A stretch of 64,000 nt of DNA from Membranipora membranacea. Its lineage: Eukaryota; Bryozoa; Gymnolaemata; Cheilostomatida; Membraniporidae. Positions 34,985 through 57,620 of this stretch are shown here, one piece after another (the stretch's first letter is position 1; every line of letters begins with the position of its first letter). The stretch spans positions 25,918,001 through 25,982,000 of the forward strand of contig OU612072.1 of NCBI GenBank assembly GCA_914767715.1, written 5' to 3'. A program made the translations under genes and the position numbers. Below the pieces are notes generated by a model that was not told where the DNA came from, did no database searches, and saw nothing but the letters and a program-made list of their open reading frames with translations.

Positions 34985-37900
34985 TTTCTAGCTGTTAATC
35001 TTGCAAAGCTAACTTGATGACATACCCAAATGTCATTGAGTTGACAAAAACAAATATACATTGTTGGTCACCAGCTCATCATTTACAGATGGTGAGCAGG
35101 AGATCAAAATATGTTATTAGGGCAATGTCATATGAGAAGGTTGTGACGCACAAGAGTTTCACAACTTAATATAGTATATATGTGTGGAAGAAAAGGCAGA
35201 AAACATTCTCAAAAATCTTCTTGACCTAGTTCGAACTCTAAATTTCCCTCTGAGCACAAGTAAGTGATGAGGTCACCAGCACTTTATGGAGAATTAGTTA
35301 TGCTGCTAGGTTACCCTCATGATGCTAGATTAGCTCATGCAGATGCAGGCCCGTATTTCTAGGGGAGGCAGGGATGCTCAGCCACCCCTAGAATGCTCTC
35401 GAGTGCCCTAAAAATCGAATGTTCCAGTTCAGAATCTGCTTATTTGGGACTTTTCTTTGCTATTAATCACTAATTGTCACATAATAAGATTCAATATAAT
35501 ACATATCTGTCATATATGGTACCAATTCTAGCCTCCTCGTGAACCATGTCTGTAAATCAGTTTACGCCAAGTTGAGATGGGAGGGGGTCGACTGAACAAT
35601 CCTAATATTCAGGCAAATTGATAAATTTGTTCACAAAATATTGTCCAACTGGGTGCCCAACCATTTTTGAATTTTCAAATGCTTAAAGTGCTCGGCTTGA
35701 CAGTGATTGAGGGCTTGAGCTTTATTGATATTGGACGCACAAGCGTCGTGCGGGGGCAAGGAAATTTTTTTTATTTTTAATTTGTTCAATATTGAGGCAT
35801 CTGATGCATGCTTTTGATCAAATAACTACTTTAAACTTGATGTTTATGATGACAAAAGAGTGTGATACAAATTGAATATAGGTTTTAGGTTGATGTTAGG
35901 AGAAAAGGGAAAATCAACAGGAATTAGATTAGTTGGTATCAAAAAGTCGGAAAAACTAGGTCGACACTTCCCAGTTTAACACGTTCATAGGTCTCCTGTT
36001 TGCTTTGGCTTAGGAATCAGAACTGACAGATTCGAAGATAACTACTACTAACTTCTATTCACAGAACTGTAATTTTTCACAATGACGATATTTGAGGAGA
36101 TAAAAGAGTCTAGGATTCGACAATCAGAGTATTCACATTCAGTGCAGAGTAATTTACAGACATAAATAAACCAATCATAATATTTTTACAGCAGTTCCAT
36201 GACATCATAAATGGCTTTAGAAATGCACATTAAAAAAGATCTGAAGGTAATAATGTGGTGATATAAAAACCTTCATGAATAATGGATCCTAACACTGGTC
36301 ACATAGTCATCCTCAATACCTCCAACCCGGAATTAGTATGAAAGTTTCTGCAAACCTTGATGACATCTTCTAAATGTAAATATCACTCACTGGTTGTATT
36401 GACATGACAAAATGAGCCATTCCACTGTTCTGGAGCATATTACATGTCAGTAGCTGTTCATTGTGAAATATAAGGGGTTCAAACTCCAAGTAACAAAGTT
36501 TCTATTATTCACGTCTGGTACCTCAGTATTTTCTTGCTGAATTTAAGCCCCCTGGGTAATCTGGGCGAACCGTACAAAATTCTCAAACCACAAAATTTAA
36601 CGTGTTGAGCTATTTCTAGCTGTTAAATCAAGCAACAAAAACAGTCTAGATAAATATCTGTAAATTTGCAAAACAAAGATGATGATGACATTGCGGAATA
36701 TCATCAAGTTGACAACAACAAATCTGTTATCTTACATCAAAATGGAATAGTCTTTTGCAGAGATTTATTGCGATCTACATCAATATAACTCTCATCACGC
36801 TGTGAATGTTTATCTGACCATCACTTGTTAGTGATAATGAATGCCAATAAATAATATAAATTGAAGATTCAATCCAGAGTTGGATTATTTCTCAGTTGCT
36901 TGGACAGAGACTTAATTTTTTAGGTCAACCGGTCAATTAATCAATTCATTGAGCAGTACATTCTTGTTATTGCTGAAATCAGTTTGATGACATTGCCAAA
37001 TACAGTTCAGTGGATGAAAGCAAAATATATAAAATATATGGAAACAAATACTTGAGGGTCAACCAGCAACATGAGAGTCACCTTGCAACACCACAAACTG
37101 TTCATTCAAGGTTAGTCACTGGTCGTTAGCAGAATTAAGAGTACGTAAACAGGCAAGGAAAATTTTGAGAAAGTTGTGATGCACAGTGCATTGGCACATG
37201 GCTATTGTAAATTAAGTATATGTTCCACCATTAAACAGTTTATTGGCCTATTCCAAGAGACTTATCAGTGTTGTGGAAAAAAAGACCGAAAAGCTTGAAC
37301 ATGATGACATATATCTAAACTCATCACCACCATCACCATCTCTGATGTGAAAAATAAAAACAAAATCAATCCACCCAACAATAAGTTTTTGGGTGGATGC
37401 AGGACAGTTTTATGCGGATGCAGCTTTAATTATTGTGCTGCACAATATTTTTGTCCAATTATTCTAGTGCAATATGTTTCCATCTTTTGTAACGAACCCA
37501 ATTTTATTATCCAGTTTACAACCTTCAGGCTAGTAATAAATAGACAACTTGGCATACTTGACTTCAAGGCTATATCTGTCTACAGAATTGAATCTGTTAG
37601 AATTGTCAGACCCCACCGTTTATTTTTCTTCTATTGTATGCTATAGTAATCTTCATGGTCTAAGCCACAGCTTTCTCATCAGTGATGTTTTTGTCGCTGA
37701 CCTTGAAGTTTTATCTTATTTTAAGCTTTCTCTCTAGACTGTTATCTTCGATACTGACATGTAATATGCTCCAGTAAAGCCGAATGGCTCATCCTTTCGT
37801 GTCAATACAACCAGTGAGCGATATTTACATTGAGAAGATGTCACCAAGGTTTGCAGAAACTTTCATACTAAATCCGGGTTGGAGGTATTAAGGATGACTA

Positions 37901-38890
37901 TGTGATCAGTGTTAGGATTCATTATTCCTAAATAGGTCATAATATGACCTATTTAGGAACAATCAATCCTAACACATATTGTATATCACCACATTATTAC
38001 CTTCATATCCTTTTAATGTGCATTTTTAAAGCCATATATGATGTCATGGAACTGTTGTAAAAATAAATGATGGTTCTATTTATGTCTGTAAATTACCCTG
38101 CACTGAAAATGAACACTTTGATGGTCCAATACTAGACTATTTTGTGAGTGATAGTTACATTGAGAAGATAGCACCAAGGTTTGCAGAAACTTTCATACTA
38201 AATCCGGGTTGGAGGTATTAAGGATGACTATGTGATCAGTGTTAGGATTCAGCATTCCTAAATAGGTCATAATATGACCTATTTAGGAATAACCAATCCT
38301 AACACATATTATATATCACCACATTATTACCTTCAGATCTTTTTAATGTGCATTTTTAAAGCCATTTATGATGTCATGGAACTGTTGTAAAAATAAATGA
38401 TGGTTCTATTTATGTCTGTAAATTACCCTGCACTGAACATGAACACTTTGATGGTCCAATACTAGACTATTTTCCCTCTTCAAATGTCGTCATCATAAAC
38501 AAATCACAGTTCTGTAGATAAACGAAGTCACTTTTGAATCTGTAAGCGCTATTCTAAAACTAAAGCAAATAGGAAACCTATGAACATGTTTACACTGCAT
38601 ATCGTCGAGCTAGTTTATCCGATTTCAAAAGTTTTTATACCAACTAATCTAATTCCTGTTGATTTTCCATATGCTCCTAACATCAGTCAGTCATTATAGC
38701 TTGTGATATCGGATTCAAACGGATATCGGGGAATCTAAGGTCAATTAGACACCATCTTGCCGCAATCCATTAATCCAAGGCTCTAATTGATAGTCAATGC
38801 AGAGATAATGTATTTGCCTGAAGATTAGGAATTGTTGAGTTGAACCACCAACTTGGCCTAAAGTGATTTACAGACAGAAATCGGACCTTC
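34985..38890. repeat. First copy of a ~3.9-kb tandem duplication
   Basis: The sequence from 'CTAGCTGTTAATCTTGCAAA' (34,989) onward restarts at 38,898 and stays colinear for about 3.9 kb, with few differences. It is made of foldback-family arms plus a 300-nt open stretch (37,347-37,646). Unit 1 has only one counterpart (about 1,340-5,345). Confidence 0.8.
37347..37646 (+). other. Unidentified 99-residue open frame in the tandem repeat
   Basis: Open for 99 codons and kept in the second tandem copy (41,261-41,560) with two visible residue changes (a P-to-S and an F-to-Y). It has no recognisable domain, is rich in Cys, Ile and Phe, and has no unit 1 counterpart. Conservation here reflects recent duplication of the DNA and does not show that it is a gene. 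Confidence 0.2.
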
Positions 38891-41260
38891 ATCTATTACT
38901 AGCTGTTAATCTTGCAAAGCTAACTTGATGACATACCCAAATGTCATTGAGTTGACAAAAACAAATATACATTGTTGGTCACCAGCTCATCATTTACAGA
39001 TGGTGAGCAGGAGATCAAAATATGTTATTAGGGCAATGTCATATGAGAAGGTTGCGACGCACAGGAGTTTCACAACTTAATATAGTATATATGTGTGGAA
39101 GGAAAGGCAGAAAACATTCTCAAAAATCTTCTTGACCTAATTCCAACTCTAAATTTCCCTCTGAGCACAAGTAAGTGATGAGGTCACCAGCACTTTATGG
39201 AGAATTAGTTATGCTGCTAGGTTACCATCATGTTGCTAGATTAGCTCATGTAGATGCAGGTCCGTAGTTCTAGGGGAGACAGGGACGCTCAGCCACCCCT
39301 AGAATGCTCTTGAGTGCCCTAAAATTCGAATGTTCCAGTTCAGAATCTGCTTATTTGGGACTTTTATTTGCTATTAATCACTAATTGTCACATAATAAGA
39401 TTCAATATAATACAAATCTGTCATATATGGTACCAATTCTAGCCTCCTCGTGAACCATGTCTGTAAATCAGTTTACGCCAAGTTGAGATGGGAGGGGGTC
39501 GACTGAACAATTCCTAATATTCAGGCAAATTGATAAATTTGTTCACAAAATATTTTCCAACTGGGTGCCCAACCATTTTTTTGAATTTTCAAATGCTTAA
39601 AGTGCTCGGCTTGACAGTGATTGAGGGCTTGAGCTTTATTGATATTGGACGCACAAGCGTCGTGCGGGGGCAAGGAAATTTTTTTTCTTTTTTAATTGTT
39701 CAATATTGAGGCATCTGATGCATGCTTTTGATCAAATAACTACTTTAAACTTGATGTTTATGATGACAAAAGAGTGTGATACAAATTGAATATAGGTTTT
39801 AGGTTGATGTTGGGAGAAAAGGGAAAATCAACAGGAATTAGATTAGTTGGTATCAAAAAGTCGGAAAAACTAGGTCGACACTTCCCAGTTTAACACGTTC
39901 ATAGGTCTCCTGTTTGCTTTGGCTTAGGAATCAGAACTGACAGATTCGAAGATAACTACTACTAACTTCTATTCACAGAACTGTAATTTTTCACAATGAC
40001 GATATTTGAGGAGATAAAAGAGTCTAGGATTCGACAATCAGAGTATTCACATTCAGTGCAGAGTAATTTACAGACATAAATAAACCAATCATGATATTTT
40101 TACAACAGTTCCATGACATCATAAATGGCTTTAGAAATGCACATTAAAAAAGATCTGAAGGTAATAATGTGGTGAGATAAAAACCTTCATGAATAATGGA
40201 TCCTAACACTGGTCACATAGTCATCCTTAATACCTCCAACCCGGATTTAGTATGAAAGTTTCTGCAAACCTTGATGACATCTTCCAAATGTAAATATCAC
40301 TCACTGGTTGTATTGACATGACAAAATGAGCCATTCCACTGTTCTGGAGCATATTACATGTCAGCAGCTGTTCATTGTGAAATATAAGGGGTTCAAACTC
40401 CAAGTAACAAAGTTTCTATTATTCACGTCTGGTATCTCAGTATTTTTTGCTGAATTTAAGCCCCCTGGGTAATCTGGGCGAACCGGACAAAATTCTCAAA
40501 CCACAAAATTTAACGTGTTGAGCTATTTCTAGCTGTTAAATCAAGCAACAAAAACAGTCTAGATAAATATCTGTAAATTTGCAAAACAAAGATGATGATG
40601 ACATTGCGGAATATCATCAAGTTGACAACAACAAATCTGTTATCTTACATCAAAATGGATAGTCTTTTGCAGAGATTTATTGCGATCTACATCAATGTAA
40701 CTCTCATCACGCTGTGAATGTTTATCTGACCATCACTTGTTAGTGATAATGAATGCCAATAAAATATATAAATTGAAGATTCAATCCAGAGTTGGATTAT
40801 TTCTCTGTTGCTTGGGCAGAGACTTCATTTTTTAGGTCAACCGGTCAATTAATCAATTTATTGAGCAGTACATTCTTGTTATTGCTGAAATCAGTTTGAT
40901 GACATTGCCAAATACAGTTCAGTGGATGAAAGCAAAATATATATAATATATGGAAACAAATATTTGAGGGTCAACCAGCAACATGAGAGTCACCTTGCAA
41001 CACCACAAACTGTTCATTCAAGGTTAGTCACTGGTCGTTAGCAGAATTAAGAGTACGTAAACAGGCAAGGAAAATTTTGAGAAAGTTGTGATGCACAGTG
41101 CATCGGCACATGGCGTATTGTAAATTGAGTATATGTTCCACCATTAAACAGATTTATTGGCCCATTCCAAGAGACTTATCAGTGTTGTGGAAAAGAAGAC
41201 TGAAAAGCTTGAACATGATGACATATTTCTAAACTCATCACCACCATCACCATCTCTGAT

Positions 41261-41560
41261 GTGAAAAATAAAAACAAAATCAATCCACCCAACAATAAGT
41301 TTTTGGGTGGATGCAGGACAGTTTTATGCGGATGCAGCTTTAATTATTGTGCTGCACAATATTTTTGTCCAATTATACTAGTGCAATATGTTTCCATCTT
41401 TTGTAACGAATCCAATTTTATTATCCAGTTTACAACCTTCAGGCTAGTAATAAATAGACAACTTGGCATACTTGACTTCAAGGCTATATCTGTCTACAGA
41501 ATTGAATCTGTTAGAATTGTCAGACCCCACCGTTTATTTTTCTACTATTGTATGCTATAG
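41261..41560 (+). other. Unidentified 99-residue open frame, second copy
   Basis: Tandem counterpart of 37,347-37,646, nearly the same sequence and with no recognised domain. Confidence 0.2.
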
Positions 41561-42034
41561 TAATCTTCATGGTCTAAGCCACAGCTTTCTCATCAGTGAT
41601 GTTTTTGTCGCTGACCTTGAAGTTTTATCTTATTTTAAGCTTTCTCTCTAGACTGTTATCTTCGATTGATCTGACAGCTAAAAATAGTTCAACACATTAA
41701 ATTTTGTGGTTTGAGAACTTTGTCCGGTTTGCGCAGATTACCCCAGGGGGGAGGCTCAAATTCTGAAAGAAAATACTGAGGTACCAGAAGTAAATAGAAA
41801 CTTCGGTACTTGGAGTTTGAACACATTGTATTTAACAATAAACAGCTACTGACATGTAATATGCTCCAGTAAAGCCGAATGGCTCATCTTTTCATGTCAA
41901 TACAACCAGTGAGTGATATTTACATTGAGAAGATGTCACCAAGGTTTGCAGAAACTTTCATACTAAATCCGGGTTGGATGTATTAAGGATGACTATGTGA
42001 TCAGTGTTAGGATTCATTATTCCTAAATATTCCT

Positions 42035-42205
42035 AAAAATGTGCATTAAAAAGATATGAAGGTAATAATGTGGTGATATATAATATGTGTTAGGATTGAT
42101 TATTCCTAAATAGGTCATATTATGACCTATTTAGGAATAATCAATCCTAACACATATTATATATCACCACATTATTACCTTCATATCTTTTTAATGCACA
42201 TTTTT
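42035..42205. repeat. Perfect 171-bp palindrome (85-bp arms, 1-nt spacer)
   Basis: The left arm 42,035-42,119 is the exact reverse complement of 42,121-42,205, with a single T at 42,120 between. Its centre reads 'TAGGTCATATTATGACCTA'. Related but imperfect palindromes lie at about 4,706-4,763, 37,911-37,974, 38,240-38,302 and 42,418-42,482. They mark the tips of foldback arms. Confidence 0.95.
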
Positions 42206-43124
42206 AAAGCCATTTATGATGTCATGGAACTGTTGTAAAAATAAATGATGGTTCTATTTATGTCTGTAAATTACCCTGCACTGAACATGAACACTTTGAT
42301 GGTCCAATACCAGACTATTTTGTGAGTGATAGTTACATTGAGAAGATAGCACCAAGGTTTGCAGAAACTTTCACACTAAATCCGGATTGGAGGTATTAAG
42401 GATGACTATGTGATCATTGTTAGGATTCAGCATTCCTAAATAGGTCATAATATGACCTATTTAGGAATAACCAATCCTAACACATATTATATATCACCAC
42501 ATTATTACCTTCAGATCTTTTTAATGTGCATTTTTAAAGCCATTTATGATGTCATGGAACTGTTGTAAAAATAAATGATGGTTCTATTTATGTCTGTAAA
42601 TTACCCTGCACTGAACATGAACACTTTGATGGTCCAATACTAGACTATTTTCCCTCTTCAAATGTCGTCATCATAAACAAATCACAGTTCTGTAGATAAA
42701 CGAAGTCATCTTTGAATCTGTCAGCGCTATTCTAAAACTAAAGCAAATAGGAAACCTATGAACATGTTTACACTGCATATCGTCGAGCTAGTTTATCCGA
42801 TTTCAAAAGTTTTTATACCAACTAATCTAATTCCTGTTGATTTTCCCTATGCTCCTAACATCAGTCAGTCATTATAGCTTGTGATATCGGATTCAAACGG
42901 ATATCGGGGAATTTAAGGTCAATTAGACACCATCTTGCCGCCATCCATTAATCCAAGGCTCTAATTGATAGTCAATGCAGAGATAATGTATTTGCCTGAA
43001 GATTAGGAATTGTTGAGTTGACCCCTTTCCACCCCAACTTGGCCTAAAGTGATTTACAGACAGAAATCGGACCTTCATCTATTTCAAAGATTCCTTCACT
43101 GACATGTTGCTAGTAGTCTGACTT

Positions 43125-44690
43125 ATATTTATGGATATGGATATGGATAATTTGTTCTGTCTCTGCCAAGTGGTTGAGAAATAAAAGCGTCTGTTGAGCT
43201 CATAATAAAAATATTAAATTACTGTATAAAATAAAAATATTGCAGTGTTGTACCGTTATAAAATGATACTCAGAAAAATGTTTTATTGACAAATTTGATG
43301 CATTGTGCTCTAAAACAGTTCGTACGAATATCAACTCTACACTTCAAGGCACGGTAGCACCCTGAAGGTAGCTTATCTAGCTCGAAAAGAGGGTCAATCC
43401 CAGTGGCGTACATTCTAAGGCACTTATTGTGAAAACAACGTTCATAGACATCAGATATGTTGGAGAATCTGCATCCTGCTAGATAACCTGCTGTGGAGAT
43501 CACATTGTCAATAGATTTTTCACAATAATTGGACATTTGACCAAAAACAGTGCACAGATGGTAAATAAAAACGCACTCAATGAACGTGACATAGCATCTC
43601 AATCTGATTGGTTTAGGCACTTTGTGGAATGATAGATGTTTCATAATAAAAAACCGTTTTCTAGCTTTCCTAACAACACACTGGGTATGATCTTTAAAAG
43701 TGAGCTTTGAGTCAATAGAAGTGCCAAGGTATACAAATTGATCGACTCGTTGAACCTCAGCACCCTTAATGATGATGTTATCACAGCTTGGATTATCACG
43801 TTTGTTACTAATAATCATTTCCTTTGTTTTTGTGACATTTAGTATGAGGTCATTGGCACAAAACCAGTCAGTGAGGAATTCCGCAGCTGAGTCCAGTGTT
43901 GATGGTGTCTTAGATGTGCAGAGCACTAATAGGATAGTGTCATCTGCATATTTGATCAGGTGGTAGTTACTATATGGTGGTAAAGGCATATTCTGGACAT
44001 ATATGGAGAATAGCAGTGGGCTCCAGACGCACCCCTGTGGACTGCCAGTGGATGTTGTTTTGACAGCAGAGAATTGACAATTAACTTCCACTTTTTGTGT
44101 CCTATCTGTCAGGAAGTTTTATATAAGGTTGATGATGTTGCCGTGTAGGGGGGAATTTACGAATTGGTCTATCAGCTATTGGGGCTAATGGTGTTAAAAG
44201 CACTCGTAAAATCAACAAACAAGCAGTGTACATAGTTTTTGGAGTTGGAGTCAAGATGTTTAGTAACTATATCAAGTAACATCGCTAGTGCATCCTCTGT
44301 AGACCTGCGCTCTCTGTAGGCGAACTGGGACTCGTCCATCATACAGCCCAATATCATAGGTTTGGTGACCCTCTCAAATGTTTTAGCCACGATAGACGTA
44401 AGGGCCACTGGTCGATAATCCTTGGCTACGTTGGCAGTGTTTGATTTAGGAATTGGTTTTATTATAGCGGTTTTCCATATTAGTGGAAACTCACCCAGCT
44501 TGATGCAGCTGTTGAATAGAAAACAGAGAGGTTGACTCAGAGAATATGCCGCCATCTTCAGCACCCTGCCAGGAATACCGGACCTTCCTTTGGGTCTGTT
44601 TGACGTATACATTTGATGACCTCACCTACACGTATCTCAGGACACACCTCATTTAGTATCACACATTTTTTGAAACTGCATGTTTCTAAC
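43125..44690 (-). mobile_element. LINE-a, unit 3 copy
   Basis: Orthologous insertion to 5,413-6,965. The 'TATCCA' tail has three units here against two in unit 1. The RT reads in two pieces, 43,270-44,091 and 44,172-44,612. The first shows 'GSPQGCVWSPLLFSIYV', 'KYADDTILL' and 'LGTSID'; the second 'RPVALTSIVAKTFERV' and 'FVDFTSAFNTISP'. A 1-nt loss near 44,175 and a TAA at about 44,118 break it. The stop of the unit 1 copy at 6,646 is not shared. Confidence 0.85.
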
Positions 44691-44699
44691 ATGATTAAT

Positions 44700-46204
44700 T
44701 GTACATAAACTAAAATACATTGAAAACATATAGGCACAACAATGAGCAAAATGATACAGTAGATTACGTTATGCAAAAGCGTGATGAAAATTTATTCAGT
44801 ATTACATGCAAAGCACATTGTGCACAACAATGGATGACCTGTTTTTGGTGACTGTTTAGCATCGAAAGAGTAATGTTTATGCTCATAACTTCTCTACTAT
44901 TGGAATAATCATCAAACTCCATGATCAAATCCTCAGAAATACTCTCTAGTTTAATGGAAGCTGGTGTGTATAACATGTTGTGTGACCGCTTTTTTGGCTG
45001 GAGAAGGGTGCATGTTTTGGACCGAATAAAGCCAGTTTAGCCACAAAATTATCTCAAGACGTAAAGCCATAATCAATAATCGCTTCGATCCGAATCTCCT
45101 GCTGTTCATCACGCTGACAACAAATTTGGCTGAAATATTTCTGATTTTCTGAATTTAGATGGAAATTTTGACCGAACAACCAGGATCTGTAAGCTGGTAA
45201 GATTATTGATGGAAGTGACAGTACAAGCGATATATCACGTTAAGGTAATATAGTGGTAATATATTTATGCCCTACATGAATAATGGATCTCTTGTTTACT
45301 AAATCTCAAAAAACTGACCTAACGCTGATAGCATGATCATCCATTGTACCTCCTACCCGGATTTAATTTAAGAAAATTCTGCAAAGTTTTATGACCAAAA
45401 TTCTCAAACCACAAAATTTAATCTGTTGAGCTATTTCTAGCTGTCAGATCAAGCGAAGATAACAGCCTTGATAGATAACTGTAATATCGCAAAAACAAAG
45501 TTGATGATGAGATTGCCCAATGTCATTTAGTGAACAAAGAAAAATCTTTTATCCTACATGAGTATGGACAGGTGTTTTGCAGACAATTTTACTGTCAAGT
45601 ACATGAGAATCACTCTTACTAGGCTGGATTTATCTGTAAACGATACATTGGTGACAATAAATACAAATAATAAAGATCGAAGATTTAATTGATAGTAGGA
45701 ATGAATATTTCTACAGAGTTAATTGAAAAGATTCAATTTTATATATCAACCGTTCAATTGATTAAATATATGAACAGTTCATAGAAAAGCTACCACTATA
45801 ATCAACTTGTCTTTGATGGCGAAGAAATCAGGTTGATGATGAGATTTCAAAATGTCAGTGAATGTGAACAAATTATTTATAATGTGAAATATGAAAACAT
45901 CTACATAAGGGTAACCTGGCAACACGACTGATTGTGCATAAAATCTCAGTCACCTCATCGTTCACTGGTGCTCAGAAGGAAAATGAAGAATTGGTATGAG
46001 GGCAAGGTCATTATTTAGAAAGTTTCTACATCTGATCCACTCGTGGTGGCGACCAAACAAAAAACTGTGACCCACAAAGCTCATAGCCTATGTATCCTAG
46101 CAAAAAATGACAACAATATGGTGTATAGTTAGAAGGTTGGACATTTTAAAACAGTTGGAAAATCAGTCTTTAGGATAAATACAGAATAAATTTTGACCTA
46201 TCAA
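44700..46204. other. Non-genic; outer foldback arm of unit 3
   Basis: Colinear with 6,970-8,500 of unit 1. It holds the unidentified minus-strand open frame 44,764-44,976 and the outer right foldback arm (about 45,230-45,890). Confidence 0.55.
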
Positions 46205-46430
46205 AGGATACACAATAAAGATCACATTATAAATGAGTTCCTAAGCAAATGCCCATCAGGACGCTACCGCACCAGTATGTACAGAGGTGCCTGGGGTCTA
46301 GACTGCTTTTTATGCAATCTGATTCACACACTAAACAATATTCTTTTTTAACTTGTACCACAGAGACCTGATTTTTCTATTTATACACCGAATTCCACGG
46401 CTTTTTTGTGAGTGATAGTAATAAATCCAT
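46205..46430 (+). mobile_element. LINE-b 3' end, unit 3 copy
   Basis: Copy of 8,500-8,748: the 'CPSGRYRTS' C-terminus, a stop, and a tail ending 'AATAAATCCATCCATCC'. It lies about 550 bp past the AGXT2 stop codon in transcript sense. Confidence 0.8.
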
Positions 46431-46978
46431 CCATCCAACAGCACACTGACTTCGGCTGTTCTACTCATGGGTCCAAAATCTCTGGGAAGCTGGTAATACA
46501 GTATGTTGATTTACAATACACAGGTTTAATAGTTATTTAATTATCTGATCTCAGAGAGGACTAGTTCTAATCTGATTTCGACTTTTATTCGGTTTCATAT
46601 TATTAACGCATAAAAAAGGTATCAAAAGTCTTAGATAATGTTTGTCAACATGTACAAAAAAGCAGTAAAACCTGCAACAAAAGTTTGTGGCATATAAAAA
46701 CAGCTTATTTTGAGCACGCATCACTTTGCATGGGAGTACATCAAATACAGTAAAGTAAATACATGAGTTTACATAAAGTATCGCCCAAAACTAACATTAG
46801 TAGGAGGCAATAGCTGCAGTGAATATTTATTGCGATCAGCTGACTTACCAAACTTGAGCACTAGCTCACTCACTTTTCACATATAAATTTTGGATTGGCA
46901 GTTTTAAGTCTCTATAACATATTAACTAGGCACACTGCGATGCATATTAATTATGCAGTTCATTTATATGAATTGGTT

Positions 46979-56925
<9,947 letters not shown>

Positions 56926-57319
56926 GTTTTCTTATGCTGTTATAACTCCCTACAAATAAAGGGAAAATGAGGCTAACCACATCAAACTTGTAGAGTTCTG
57001 CTGATTTTTTTCAATATGGTTTATGGGTCATTATGGGTGCAACAATGCTATGCAGGGTTTTACACCCTCTGCCTGCAGAAACGTAGTATGGCAAAGATAA
57101 TATTAGTGGACATGCTATCATATGCTCATGTTGCTGGTAGTGGCATTCCATTATAAACCACAACCCAATCAAAATCAATGGTTGGGATGTGTTCACCAGC
57201 GGGACTACTACTACCAGCAATCACAACAAAGTAAAGCACTCTAACTAGGACAAAGAAAATCTTTGTTTGCAGGAAATATTGAGCATGGTGGAGCAGACAT
57301 TGAATACTATATCAAGTAT

Positions 57320-57465
57320 GAGCCAATTGGCCTGCATACGGAGTCGCCCGCCTGCATACGGAGTCGTACGCCTGCATACGGAGTCGCCCGCCTGCATACA
57401 GAGTTGCCGGCCTGCATACGGAGTCGCCCGCCTGCATACGGAGTCGCCTGTTGAGTAATTGGCTC
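57320..57465 (+). repeat. 20-bp minisatellite framed by a 9-bp inverted repeat
   Basis: Six units of 'CCTGCATACGGAGTCGCCCG' fill 57,331-57,450, with few changes. The array is bracketed by 'GAGCCAATT' (57,320-57,328) and 'AATTGGCTC' (57,457-57,465). It is GC-rich against an AT-rich background. Open frames across it are periodic and not genes. Confidence 0.92.
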
Positions 57466-57542
57466 CTAATGCTTTGTTGCATTGACTAAAATGGTCAGGT
57501 CAGGCTGTGTGATTGTTATGCAGCAAAGTCACGCTTGCAGTA

Positions 57543-57618
57543 GTTTAAGCCCTTTAACGGTGTCAGGATAGCTGGTAGTACCACTACCAGCATCCCGCCA
57601 CCGCTGGAGGGCTCAAAC
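57543..57618. mobile_element. 76-bp TA-flanked palindromic mini-element
   Basis: The ends 'GTTTAAGCCCT' and 'AGGGCTCAAAC' pair, the arms meeting near the middle ('GGTAGTACCACTACC'), with TA on both sides (57,541-57,542; 57,619-57,620). The tip sequence and 'GGCGGGATGCTGG' block match the 653-bp element at 54,460, so it seems a minimal two-TIR derivative of that family. Confidence 0.75.
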
Positions 57619-57620
57619 TA

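Larger units (their letters stand above)
38896..43070. repeat. Second copy of the ~3.9-kb tandem duplication
   Basis: Second tandem copy. It has an extra block at about 41,665-41,850 (matching 4,360-4,560 of unit 1) that the first copy lacks at 37,747, and a different rearrangement around the palindrome at 42,035-42,205. Confidence 0.8.

Noticed and set aside
37347-37646. 99-residue frame as a real gene
   Set aside because: Its only conservation is in a very recent tandem copy; no domain and no unit 1 counterpart.
44764-44976. Possible PIF1/Helitron helicase fragment
   Set aside because: Only 'LN..QKQ' resembles the family, and no Walker A or B or Rep motif is visible. Kept only as unidentified debris.
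57263-57458. Two 63-codon repeat-containing frames
   Set aside because: They are readings of the 20-bp minisatellite in two frames, with no other coding sign.
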